Source of the DNA: Scleroderma bovista
Lineage: Eukaryota; Basidiomycota; Agaricomycetes; Boletales; Sclerodermataceae
Assembly (NCBI GenBank): GCA_037178675.1
Contig: JAYMGJ010000337.1
Span: 1 to 64,000, forward strand
Direction: 5' to 3'
DNA length: 64,000 nucleotides
Below the pieces are notes generated by a model. The model worked only from the letters and a program-made list of their open reading frames with translations. It searched no databases and was not told the DNA's origin. This document shows, piece by piece, positions 50,388 to 61,896 of the stretch; the stretch's first letter is position 1; every line of letters begins with the position of its first letter. Position numbers and translations under genes: made by a program.

Positions 50388-51006
50388 TCACAAAATGTCA
50401 CAGAAAGTAACACATGATCACACCCCAAAATTTGAAGTCCCGCTGGAAGTCTTGCACAATGCACAGTGCAAAGAAATAGTAATGATGTCTATTGAATATG
50501 TTGTACTTAGTGGACAGAATCTATTAGTAAATGCCATATAATGATGCAAGTAATGTGCAGTATCAAATGAGGGATCATTAGGCTGAATATACGACTGTGT
50601 ACTACTACTTGATGGGGTATTTGAATGCTCCTGCTGTGAAATTGTTGTGGCGTTTGAGTTGGGTATTGGTGGGGAAACGACAAATGAGCGGTGCCCATTG
50701 GAGGGTAGAATTATTCGTAGTAAGTGGTGTGTGGCTGCGACATGATGACAGCGGAGGTCCACTACCGTTTGGACCTGGAAATGCGAGAACGATACTGCAT
50801 TTGGACAATTCATACTCCGCTTCGGCATGTGTCGGCAAGTCCATCACAGGCGTGATTCCTCTGCCTGTCACGCTGTTTTTGCTATCTCAACAAATAATCT
50901 GTGGATCAACATTGTTCAACTTCGCAGTACCTAAGGATACATATTTCATGACATGTGACCATACAGAAAATTTTTTGTTAGGGAAGAAGTTGTCGTTTTG
51001 AAAAAC

Positions 51007-51050
51007 TGGCCAACAAGTGGGGGAGGCAAACACCTTGGTAAGCGTTAGTA
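51007..51050 (-). repeat. Right terminal inverted repeat
   Basis: Mirror of the left repeat, 43 of 44 bases. The bases just inside this end do not resemble those inside the left end, so identity stops sharply at the inner TGGCCA boundary. Confidence 0.85.
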
Positions 51051-51253
51051 GTCGAAACTTTGTTGCTCATCATTACATACCTACTGCTTGTCAAAAATCG
51101 CTCGTTCGGTTTTGGGTCCTTTCTACTGCCGCCATCGGTCCAGCGTGCCCCACCCCCCAGAGTCTGCTAAGAAGAGTCTGTCTGGCTCAGGGAGACTAGG
51201 AGCCTACTCTGCTTCTGGTCCTGCTTTGTTACATCTTGTTCAACCATTGTGGC
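51051..51253. promoter_or_regulatory. Upstream region of the RasGEF gene
   Basis: About 200 bp between the right end of the inverted-repeat element and the RasGEF start codon. The element therefore sits close to, or inside, the RasGEF promoter. No motif was confidently identified. Confidence 0.4.
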
Positions 51254-54200
51254 ATGACGATACCAACGATGACCACTGAACCCACGAATTCTTCTCACTC
51301 GTTGCCAGCGATTCCTACTCTCCCCCCAATCTATATCCCTGACCACGACGATGATCTGAACGCATTTTCGAGCCCTCGTCTACCATCCGTTACCCACTCC
51401 CCCCAGGGGCCCACCTCCTCAACCACCTCGTCATTTACAAGATGTTCTTCATCTACAGGCCCACCTTTGCAACACTTCCGAAGATCCGCATCCGTCGACT
51501 CACTACCCATTCGCCAACCAGGGGGTTCCTCTCGCTCGCCCTCACCGACGGGTGCCAGAAGCACCATTTCTATCAACACGGATTCGTCGCATGCCCGAAG
51601 ACCCGAACTATCTGTTGGCTCTCGCCGTCGACGTGAACCCGAGACTATACCTCCGTATGCACGAAGTCGTGGCCACAGTGTAAGTACCATGAGTGATGGT
51701 CACGATTCTGCTTTCGAACCGGACTTCGAGTCGGATTCGTGGCGACCCTTGAAACGTCCAGTAGATAAACCACGGCGAAGTTCAGTTAAGGGGAGCGAAC
51801 AGGCTCACCCCTCTCGGCGGCCTGGTGATCTGAAACTTCCCTCTCGTAACCAACCTCCTCCAGCTCTATTTAATCAGTTTGCCCATCCTTTACCCCGAGA
51901 CGACACTCGACGATTACATTCCACCACGTCACTACAGTCTTTTCCGAAACATTCATCCCTTACGGATGTCATGTCTGGTCGAGTCAGGAGCGGAAGCCTC
52001 GGTTTGCACGCAGACCCTTCAAGTTTGGCAAGTCGGAGTTTACTCAGTGATGCCGTCCAACCAAAAGTAAGTCATACAAGTATGTACGACATCCACTTTT
52101 ATCGAGGCACCGAAGTCATCCCCAAGGGAATTCTCCGTTGCGGTTGTGGGCACTCCTGGCTGTGGAAAGTCCACTTTCATCGCCGAAGATGCGAGAGCTC
52201 AAGGCGTGCGCGATATCTCTGCTTTATCTATGCCTGGTAATCCTTCTCCGCGATTTCGATGTAAGCTCCACGCCAATTTTGCTCAATACTTGATAATATC
52301 TACTTCTCTAGATACCCGGAAGGTCGATTCTTCGATACTCATTGTTCACGAGTTTGATATTACAACGGTCATCTCCCCCCCTTTGGTGGATGGCATCATT
52401 GTATGCTATGACTATAGCGACGCATCGTCATTTGCTCCCATCCCCAACTTTCTTCGTACGTTTTCATTACTTTTCAAGTTCCCATCCAAGAAAACTCACC
52501 AGAGGTAAAGAATTGATAAGTCCGATGAAGTGCTCCAAGATCACGGTCGCACTCAAATCAGATTTGGAAGCTGCAGTTGATCCCAAGGAAGTTATAAGCC
52601 TACTTGATAAATATCATGTTGGTTTAGTTCTAGTGGATAACAGTGGAGATGCTGGGAAGATGAAGATGAGAAAGGTCTTCAACTTTTTTGTCAAGTCATT
52701 ACAAACACCAAGTAAGTTACTGGTGTCGTTCAGACCATCGTACTCATGTCTTTCTGTCCAAAAGCGAACCTTCGAAATCCTGCTTCACCTGAAGCTGCTA
52801 CCCCGCCAGTTCTCTGGGAGAGCAGGGGTTCGGTGTCTGGGATACAGTCACCATCGCCTGTAGTCTCGACTCATACAACATCACTGGACCATGCAAGTTC
52901 CCTTCAGCTCTCTTCCACACCTACCCTCCCAACGTCTCCACCATCGAACTCTCCATCTCGTGCGCGTTCCACTTCGGATCTTCATTTAGAACGTGAGAAG
53001 ATCAAGGCAAGAGAATCGGAAGATCGGAAATTGTCGAATGCACGCAGTATCAACAACCTCCCTTCTGCCTCGAGCCTTCAGTCTGGTTCACCGTTATCGC
53101 TCCAGCCAGAACCCACGAACGGGCATAAAGATGAGGAGCGTCGACTTTCTAAGGAGAAAGAGACGTACGGTTTTCCCCCCTATTTCTTACATTTCTGAGT
53201 ATTTAATTTCCATCTAGACGGTCTGCTCAGTATGCCACGTTAGAGGAGTTACTCGACAAGTTGCTATTCCTTGCAGTCAGTGGAGACGGTCAGTTGAGCT
53301 TACTGCGATTTTTCGATATGATTCACCTTCACCTATTACTTTTAGACCCAACTTTTATTTCACACTTCCTACTTACGTTTCGGCGATTTGCAACGCCTCG
53401 GAGTATCTTGCTAGCTATGCAGAAGCGAATGCGGCAACTGGATAATTCTCTAGGTGACCCGATGTTGGCCAGCTTTGCCCAGATGAGGTAAGGTATTGTG
53501 GTTCGAGACCTGTACCGTGTGGCTAAATCTTATCTCTTTTAGGATATGTCATCTGTTAGAGACATGGATGCATAATTATCGTCAGGACTTTGCTGTACCA
53601 GGTGCTGCTGGAGCATTGAACGCCATTGTCAACTCTCTTGTCAACAAAACATACCTTCTTCACTACGGCTGTGACTTCAAGCCATTTTTGGAGCACATTT
53701 CTAACCTAGTTGACACTGATGCCACCTGGGCACAAAAGACAGAACCATTACTGGATGAAACTGAAGACCCCTACCTCTTCTCCGACGGTGAGGACGACTC
53801 GCTTGTGGCAATAACTGTGGGGTCGGCTTCCGCAAGCAGGTCCTCTGTCGCGCCCTCCAATGAAAACTCTGTCAGCTCTAGCTCGAGAGAGCGCAAACAG
53901 AGTTTGCCATTGAGTGCCAAGGCATTGATTATGCCCACCTCGGCCCAGGTTCCTGAGGTACCACCGAAGCAACTATTGAAGGAGCTTTCCAAACAGGCAC
54001 AGGAACTGCAGACTTATGACTGCTCTGAAATCGCCGAGGAAATCACACGCAATGAAGCAATGTTATTCATGGTGATAGAGGTAAGGTTTCACTCACTGTC
54101 ACTACTTGTAACTGAAAGTAGCCGTCCAGCCAAGGCATTGGCTACGTTATGCTTTTGTTCCTGGTCGGAAGGACCCAGAATCAGATACCATTGCGAGATT

Positions 54201-55031
54201 CAATGCCATGTCTAATTACCTTGCAGACTGGTAAGAAACACGGTACCTTGTGTTCCGATTATGTCTGAAGCGCTGTAGGGTTGCATCTCTCATTCTCTGC
54301 CACGACAAACCAAAAAATCGGGCAAGGCAGATCGAGAAGTTTGTCGGCATTGCTCACAAACTTCGTGCTTTAAACAATTACTCGGCTTTGCGTGCGTTCG
54401 TCGCTGGCATTAACACCTCCACATTTCAGGGCGACGAGACTATGGAGCAATTCAAGACCAAAGCTCCAGATCATTACAAAAATCTATTGTCATGGGATGT
54501 TCTCCTGCAGCATAGGGGCGCACACCAAGCATATCGAATGGCTCTCAAGAACACCAAAGGAGCTTGTATACCAGCCCTGTAACTGGTTTATCTCACCGAG
54601 CATTACGTGCTTCTGACCGCAGCTTTACAGTGAAGTCCACATATCAGACCTTATCCGTGCTCATGAGGGAAATCCCGACTTCAGCCCCACTGAACCCAAC
54701 AAGATTCATTGGGGAAAGTTCAATATGCTGGGACGCTTCATACAAACCACAATGCAGTGCCAGATACAATGCCAAACGACCTCTGACTATAATTTTCCTG
54801 AACGCCATAAAATACGAGATCTGGTGTTCAGTGAATACATTATGTCAGAAGGGGTGAGCAAACATCATCTTTGTCAGGCTTCATGCTAAGGCAGTGCAGA
54901 TGCAAGTTTCTAGGATGGCACCTGTTCCGGAGTCCGTCTTGGATGAGCCACTCAAACCAACTTTACCTCGGACGTTCCCTCGTGATGATGCACCCTTTCC
55001 CCAAGGAATTCGCAGGATATTCCAGTGGTGA
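51254..55031 (+). CDS. RasGEF (CDC25-homology) protein with N-terminal degenerate GTPase-like domain
   Basis: The start MTIPTMTTEPTNSSHS opens a ~270-residue Ser/Pro/Arg-rich region. Next is a small-GTPase-like domain: FSVAVVGTPGCGKSTFI (P-loop, 52149-52175), VDSSILIVHEFDI, then DGIIVCYDYSDASSF, and after an intron KITVALKSDLEAAVDPKEV, YHVGLVLVDNSGD and KMRKVFNFFVKSL. The G3 DxxG is absent and the G4 NKxD is LKSD, so the domain probably binds or hydrolyses GTP poorly or not at all. A second disordered region leads to the RasGEF N-terminal module (YATLEELLDKLLFLAVSG; SHFLLTFRRFATPRSIL) and the CDC25 catalytic domain (RARQIEKFVGIAHKLRALNN; YSALRAFVAGINTS; PDFSPTEPNKIHWGKFNML). The stop is at 55031 after an exon with RTFPRDDAPFPQG. 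No SH3 domain was seen. The GEF activity on Ras is inferred from family. Confidence 0.87.
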
Positions 55032-55338
55032 TATTATGCAATGGATTGACTCGCTGTATCATCAGTGTGCTTTATTTTTATCACAGCATCTATTGTCGGA
55101 TACCCTGTTGCATACGGATACGTGTCATTTGCAAACTCAAATGTACGATAGCTTGCCCGTCGGATATAGATATTTGGCTAGCAGTTGGGTCAAGGAGTCG
55201 CAGACACCGAGTGATACGATGTGGGTTCCATGTTGAAGGAAGACTTTATGTTGATGCTGGTCACGTGGCGGATGATTAGAAGCTTGGTAAAATTATAATG
55301 AATTTACAGTAACTCAGCTGCTCGACACTCGAATCGTC
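55032..55338. promoter_or_regulatory. Intergenic region upstream of DRS1
   Basis: About 305 bp between the RasGEF stop and the DRS1 start on the same strand. It is A/T-rich near 55285-55310. Short open frames lack features. Nothing else recognised. Confidence 0.4.
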
Positions 55339-57953
55339 ATGGAATTCACCATGACTGTAGACTCCGACTCTGACGAGCAGGGCCAACGCTCCAAGAAGCC
55401 AAATAATGACCAGGAAATCAATGAATTTGATCCCGACTTTCGATTTGAACTGGTTGGCGATCCATACACAGACCTGTTACATTCAGACTCGGAGCGGACA
55501 CCAGACACTGTGAACAAGATATCAAAGGTCGGAATGATCAGTGCTTGCTGGAAACCGAGTTTTATGTTATGCATATACAGAACCCAATATCCATCGAGGA
55601 AGTTATCGCAAGGCGCAAACTAAGCGCAAAGCGCAAAAGGGTGGATGAATACGAGTCAGAAAGCGGTACTGGTGACTCTACTAGTACTGAACGCAGTACA
55701 ACAGACCACGAAATATCCGAAGGGGAGGATTCTTCATTAGAAGTGACCGACAAAGGCGAAGTATCTGTGGATGACGGCGAGTCGCAGCAGGACTCCGCTA
55801 GTGAAAATGATGATAGCCTCTCGGTCGAGTCTGAAACTGAAACTCAGGTGGAGAAGGATCGAAAAGCAGCCTTCTTTGACTCGGAGACGCGCCGGGACAG
55901 TCACTCCTCGTTTCTCACAATGAACCTTTCACGCCCGTTACAAAGGGCCTTGACTAGCCTTGGCTTCGTGTCGCCTACTCCAATCCAGGCTTCCACAATA
56001 CCCGTTGCTTTGTTGGGCAAGGATGTCGTTGGGAATGCTGTCACGGGTTCAGGCAAGACAGCAGCATTTATAATTCCAATATTGGAGCGTCTTTTGTATC
56101 GAGAAAAAGGCAACAATGCTACCGCGACACGCTGTCTTATCCTTGTTCCGACCAGAGAACTTGCAGTCCAATGTTTTGAGGTGGGATCCAAGCTGGCAGC
56201 TTATACAGATATACGATTCTGTTTGGCAGCGGGTGAGCTGAATAACGCGTATTTTTTTGTTTCACTGCTTACATCGAATACAGGAGGTCTTTCACTCAAG
56301 TCGCAAGAAGCAGCTTTGCGTACACGGCCCGATATAGTTATTGCAACACCTGGCCGGCTAATAGACCACCTTCGCAATTCGCCCTCATTCACTCTCGATG
56401 CCCTTGACGTGCTTGTACTGGATGAAGCTGATCGAATGTTATCGGAAGGATTTGCCGATGAACTGAATGAAATTATCAAGTCTTGTCCCGTGTCTCGTCA
56501 GACAATGTTATTCTCAGCTACGATGACAGACTCTGTTGACGAGTTGGTGAAAATGTCGCTAAATAAACCAGTCCGTCTGTTCGTTGATCCAAAGCGAACC
56601 ACTGCAAAGGGACTGATCCAAGAGTTCGTCCGTGTCCGTGCAGAGAAAGAGTCGAACAGAACGGCGTTGCTGGTCGCTCTTTGCAAACGGACATTCAGGC
56701 AACGGGCTATTGTTTTCTTCCGTAGCAAAAAGCTTGCGCACCAAGTGCGCGTGGTGTTTAGCCTCTTGGATATGAATGCTGCAGAGCTACATGGCGACCT
56801 TTCTCAAGAACAAGTGGGCTCCTCGTATAATCCTCGGTCTTCTGCTGACACGTCATTAGCGTTTGAAAGCACTCCAATCATTCAGGGATGGCCAGGCCGA
56901 TTTTCTACTAGCTACTGATCTTGCGTCTCGTGGTCTTGACATCAAAGGCATTGAAACTGTCATTAATTACGACATGCCTAATCAGCTTGAACAATATCTC
57001 CACCGTGTGGGTCGGACGGCCCGAGCTGGAAAATCTGGGCGGTATGTGACTTCTATAAATTAAGACCTCGCTGACTTCGACAGTTCGATAACATTGGTAG
57101 GAGAGGGTGACCGCAAGATGCTTAAATCTGTAATGAAGCATAGCGCTTCAGATGACAACATTCGACACCGTGTCATACCTGCTGATGTTGTACTGAAATG
57201 GTCAAAAAGGGTAGAGGAACTAAAGGGTGAGGTTGTTGCAGTCTTACAAGAAGAGAAGGAGGAAAAGCAGGTATGTAGGACACCAATTATCAGAAAAATG
57301 TTCTCATGCACCAGTTCCCATAGTTACGCCAGGCGGATATGGAGCTAAAAAAGGGCCAAAACATGCTTGAGCATGAGGCCGAGATCTTCTCCAGACCGGC
57401 AAGGACCTGGTTTCAGACTGAGAAGGAAAAGGCGCGAGCAGCAGGTGATGCCCTATCTTGGTTGAGACTGACACATGAACTGACTGGTGGCACTCGACAC
57501 GTGATAGGTAAGAGGCAAGGTGGAAATGCTATTGTCCCCGGCGAGTCAGGCATATCTCCTGGTGATCCTCTCAAAGTATGTCCAAAGGCCGCACAGAGGC
57601 ATGTCTACTGACACGGACCTCAACAGCCGAAGAGGGACAAATACGCAGGTCTCTCCAGAAAAGTGAAACGTCGTAAAATGGCTATTGATGCTGAGCAAGA
57701 ACCAGGTCAAAAGGGAGCGATAGATGCCGCAATACGTTCGGCGAAAAGACAAGCGAGACCCGGCAGGGTTGGTACAGTCCAGATGAAAAACACGGCATCC
57801 ATGAGTGGTGGGCGAAAGAAAGTTGCTTCTAAAGTTACGTCACGGGTAGGAGGTGCATTCAGCCAGGATATGTCTGCAAAAAGGGAGGGATTACGGGCCA
57901 GGAAAGGAGATGCCATTGGCGGCATGGGTCGACGGAAAGGTGGAAAGCGATAA
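55339..57953 (+). CDS. DRS1: DEAD-box ATP-dependent RNA helicase DRS1/DDX27 (60S ribosome biogenesis)
   Basis: Nucleolar helicase needed for 25S rRNA maturation. Exon 1 starts [15 protein letters not shown] and holds [21 protein letters not shown] 51-54 bp intron after KISK joins in phase to [20 protein letters not shown]. An acidic Ser/Glu stretch follows. The core has [14 protein letters not shown] (Q motif), [10 protein letters not shown] (I), PTRELAVQ (Ia), TPGR (Ib), VLDEADRM (II), SATMT (III), [11 protein letters not shown] (V) and [10 protein letters not shown] (VI). The intron after LAAG, at about 56234-56284, has no stop and would read through in frame; splicing restores [17 protein letters not shown]. 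The C-terminal part carries [16 protein letters not shown] and a Lys/Arg/Gly-rich tail (MGRRKGGKR), typical of the family. Introns around 57.25-57.63 kb are approximate. Confidence 0.93.
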
Positions 57954-58273
57954 CAGAATAGTAAACATACATTGGATAGGAATACTTTGACTACACCACG
58001 AAATAGCTCAGATGTAAATACCTATTGCTTTACCAAGGACCCTGCTACCTTGTTGGCCGTCACAAAATGTCAAAGCACGGTTGAGTCTGCTAACCCAGCA
58101 ACAATATGTATTATCAGATCCTGCACAATTTACTAACCATTATGTAATGGCAAATAATGTAGATCTTTCACATGAGCTTGCAATGTATGATTTCTTCTCC
58201 CTTGTATTCAAACAACCAGACGTGGAATTGCTCAAACGTTTCTCCAATCCTTTGATTACTTTGGCTCTGAACA
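57954..58273. other. Intergenic region between DRS1 and APC4
   Basis: About 320 bp, A/T-rich, carrying the repeat fragment near 58032-58072. It should also include the APC4 promoter. The open frame at 58081-58284 has no recognisable domain. Confidence 0.45.
58032..58072 (+). repeat. Dispersed repeat fragment related to the 50.3 kb element
   Basis: Positions 58049-58072 match 50378-50401 at 23 of 24 bases (core CTTGTTGGCCRTCACAAAAT). A few bases upstream, ACCAAGG (58032-58038) matches the outer part of the same terminal repeat, with a gap of diverged sequence between. No facing inverted copy was found within the next few hundred bases, so this looks like a truncated or decayed end. Confidence 0.65.
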
Positions 58274-61200
58274 ATGGACTGTAATTCCTTTGCGTCTCTT
58301 GCGACCTTCAAGCTACCATCGCCGTGCCGATTATTAACCTCTGCCTGTTGTCCGGACAAAGACCTTGTCGTCCTGTTAACTAGGCTTGGGGGGCGTGATA
58401 GAATAAGTTTATGGAAAATGCAAGGCTCAAGAAAATGGGAAGTCGACATAACTTCCAACGATGTTTCTGCTACGGTTGCTGGCCTTGCCTGGAACCCAAG
58501 CGGTGATGGCTAACCTTTATTTTGTGTGGGTCTTTTCTCACTTCCCGTCAGGTCAGACCATTGCTGTAGTGCACGACTCCGGTCGCATTACTTTGCATTC
58601 TGTCCAAGACGGTCGTGTCGAACTTTCACTGTCCGCACATCTCTCCTTGGGTGCCTCTTACAACACGCCCAGAGTGGCTGCGGTCTGGTGGTTTCCTGGT
58701 TATCGCGCACCCACCAGTGGTGTTATTCCTGACATCTTCAAGAGGGGTGGCACGAAGGTATGTTCTCGCTTCTATCTCGTAGACGGAGTACTCTTCACAG
58801 ATTAGAGTAGACTGGTTCAGCACTGTCAATTCTGAAAATATTACCTCTGCTGGACCCCCTAAAGGAAGTCGGCGGAAATGTGACGTGAGTAGTTACGCTA
58901 GTGATGAAATGATTTACGACGCCTCAGCAGCGCTACCGACCTGTTTGCTTTCCAAGGAACGCAGACAAGGTCTTCTCAACAAGCATCCATCCCTAATGTG
59001 ACTGATCAATGGCCCTCTTTACCTGTATCGAAGGATACTTCCATAGGCTCTCCAAATCAAATGGACGAAAGCTACTATAGGGACGGTGACGCAGATTGCT
59101 CAACCCACATTACGAAAGAAGATAGTCTATTGGTTTTAGTTGACCAGAATGGTGGGCTCCACCTTTTCTTGGACGGGAGCTATTCTCTTGGATCTGTCTC
59201 TCTTCCGGGAGGGCTACCTACTACGCTCCTGTGCAAGCATCCGAGGAAGCCGCTACTCCTATTCCACCCAGAAAATCCAGGCGGTGATCTCCTGTCTGTT
59301 GGAATGCAACCCCTTTCCATCGACATTCCTCTCCTTGGCGTTTCCATAGTCCGCGACTTCGCGAGGCTGTCCTCTGCTGCGCGTGAGTTGACGAGGTATA
59401 TTATGAGCGTTCTCGCCGAAGTGCGGGAAGGATGGTCTGGATCATCTGTGGTCACTGGCGCGAAAGAAATCGGCAATCAGTGGGTGCACACTCTGGAAAG
59501 AAGACTGAAGGAGGAGTACGGCCGTAAGTCGACTGCAACGTATTGGTGAACATGCCACCTTACGATCATCGCGCAGAGGAGAGTCCGAACGTCGTTCTTG
59601 AGCTCACCAGTTTCCTTGCCACCGGGGCGGCGTCAGAAGGACTTGCAGATTTCATAATGAGCAGTGACCAGACAAGTGATAGAGTATGTGTTTCTATAGT
59701 GCGCCTACATATTTCGAATTCACTGTGCTGTAAGGCGCTTCAAAAGTGGGACTCTTCAGTGACCGATGCATTGACGAAGATGCGTGATTATTCGAACACC
59801 CGCATCATCCCAGCCCTCGAGAGGCTCCACATCATTCTTGAAGAAATTCGTGGATGGTCACAAATGTGAGTGGTTTTTTTTACGGATCACCGTGAATTAC
59901 CTTCACGTCTCGCTAGGCCAGATTATGTACAGTTTGCCCTGGATACCAAAGACATCACCAGCTGCTTGAGCATGGTAGAGCGTGGGATATTCGCCTCGGC
60001 ATGGCTCGCTACTGAAGCGAGGAAAGAACTGAGAGCCTTCAAACAATTTCTTACATTCCTGCGGTATGGTGGGTTGGATCAGCTTTTACTTGGATATGAC
60101 CCCTCAGACCTGGATCAGAGACAGCAGCTGCCAACATGACTGGGGAGACCCAGACATTCCTTGATTTCGACATTCTTGAAGTGAATGGCTACTTAATGTC
60201 CGGTCTCATGGGCAGTCAAATCGACCGGTGGTTTACAGGGTCAGCTCCTCAATTTAATCCCGGGGATCTTTTCACTTCACAAACTCCAAAAACGCTGGAC
60301 GAAGCCCTACGATTAGCACATGCCGCATTGCAAGATGCTTCGCAAACTGCATGGCAGCCGGTGGGTTGTCTTTTCGTGTGGATACTAACGTTACGGATGA
60401 AGTGGATTGATTGTTTCAGACCATCGTGTGCATGGAGCTTTCACATCTAGACAGAAATCTAGACGCGCTGGTGCAGGAGATAGCTGCACGGTGCCAGCAA
60501 GTTTTTTCGACGGCTTCGCACGCCGCTGCTCGATCTGCTGTGATATCAGTTGATGGTGGAGCTCTACCACCCCAGGCGGATGAGGCGAGTGCGGCTTCTC
60601 CGGGAAGTATATGTCTATTTGTTCGTCAGAGGGTAATCTACAAGGACAACGAGGTGAACAGCATGCTTTTTCTTTTCTTTTCTTTTCTTTTTTTCTTTTT
60701 TTTTCATTAAAAAAAAGGGAATATTGCTCACTGGTTTTCGCTTCGCACAGCCCGATGGCCACTTGCAATATCTCGCCATCCATCTAAACTCGGAAGGAAG
60801 GCCGCTCCGTGAGTGAATCAGCTTCATCGCCTTCGGGAATTCAATGTGTACAAAATAGTCTGCCTAAGTCGAATGCCGTACGATCGGTATCCTGGGACGG
60901 CGCACAGCGTGGAGGCCGCTTTGTTGGAATGCTCCACAGATGGGGAGGATGACGACAGCGCAGGCTCAGCCCTTGACATATTGGATGTAGATTTCTTCGA
61001 CGATGAGATGATTGTTTTGGTCTATCGAATCAAAGGGACTCAGGGTACGCGGCGTGGCCACCACACTGCACGCATCTCATTCATCGTAACTGTAATTCTA
61101 GGACCGGTGTATGTCGCTACGGCGAACTACACGACGCTGAGCTACGAGAAGCTGGAATCAGAAAACTACGTAAACGGCCCCGCCCGGAAAGATATGATTG

Positions 61201-61505
61201 CGGATGTGTTACAGCACTGGAGTAGGGGGCATGTAAGTCTCATGGCGTCCCTGGCATGATCTTGGCGAGACCCTCCGACGACTGACGGCATGCGCCAGCT
61301 GATGTGTGGTCGGGTTCGGATCAGGAAGTGCCGCCGACTGGCCGCGTGCAAGGGCGGCTCGGTATCGCTGGCGGTGAACGGGCGCGCTGGACGGCGGGTG
61401 GTGTGTGTGCTGGATGGGGACGGGACGACGATGGAGGTGCTGGACATCGAGGGGGACGAGATGGATGCGGATGAAGAATCGGAGACGGAGATGGTCGGGG
61501 CATGA
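58274..61505 (+). CDS. APC4: Anaphase-promoting complex subunit 4 (APC4)
   Basis: Scaffold subunit of the APC/C ubiquitin ligase. The ATG at 58274 gives MDCNSFASLATFKLPSP, then DLVVLLTRLGGRDRISLWKMQG, AGLAWNPSGQTIAVVHDSGRITLHSVQDG and VAAVWWFPG, the APC4 WD40 N-terminal half. A middle exon has LVLVDQNGGLHLFLDGSYSLGSV. The APC4 long helical domain follows: SAARELTRYIMSVLAEVREGW, GNQWVHTLERRLKEEYG, SFLATGAASEGLADFIMS, ALQKWDSSVTDALTKMRDYS and PALERLHIILEEIRGWSQ. The C-terminal part includes DGEDDDSAGSALDILDVDFFDDEMIVLVYRI and a last exon with VSLAVNGRAGRRVVCVLDGDG ending at 61505. A T-rich tract (60664-60710) lies in one intron. Exon edges in the last kilobase are approximate. Confidence 0.9.
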
Positions 61506-61896
61506 CCCATAACGGAATGGAATCTCGGACCGGGGCCCCTCTGAGGGTCGCGCTTGCCATCTACGAGGAAGGACGAGGGCCTGCAGGGTGGAGGACAGAG
61601 GCACCGTACAGGGTCAAGCACGACGAGCAGTTCACTTGTCGCCCGGTAATGAACGCAGATCTAACACGCTGGCACTTGGTTGTAAATAATAAACATGTCT
61701 TGGGCTGCTGAGGCGCTCGACGGGACTGGATTGTAAATACGCTCGCTTAACTCGAATCTCCATCGCGCGTCCCTCTCCTCGTGCCCTGGTTTCGAATTCT
61801 TTTTCTGTCCGTTTTAAACCTCCCCCAGTGCGCTGACCGTCCCCACATCGCCTCTCCTCCCCCTCCCTCTTGTCTGCTTCGCCTCTGACGCCCACC
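61506..61896. promoter_or_regulatory. Upstream region of the bZIP gene
   Basis: About 390 bp between the APC4 stop and the bZIP start. The last ~100 bp are pyrimidine-rich (ccctccctct, ccgtccccac and similar), typical of fungal promoters and leaders. No specific factor site was assigned. Confidence 0.45.

Larger units (their letters stand above)
50344..51050. mobile_element. Non-autonomous inverted-repeat DNA element (MITE-like), 707 bp
   Basis: The two ends, 50344-50387 and 51007-51050, are inverted repeats of 44 bp with one mismatch by direct comparison. Each outer end reads TACTAACGCTTACCAAGG. The outermost bases are TA on each side, compatible with a TA target duplication, but no longer duplication was seen. 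The roughly 620 bp interior is A/T-rich and has only short open frames without transposase motifs. Size, termini and lack of coding capacity fit a miniature inverted-repeat transposable element mobilised by a transposase encoded elsewhere. The superfamily cannot be assigned. Confidence 0.8.

Noticed and set aside
50597..51001. 134-codon open frame inside the inverted-repeat element, and frames on the opposite strand
   Set aside because: No transposase motif, no conserved domain and odd composition; more likely chance frames in A/T-rich filler.
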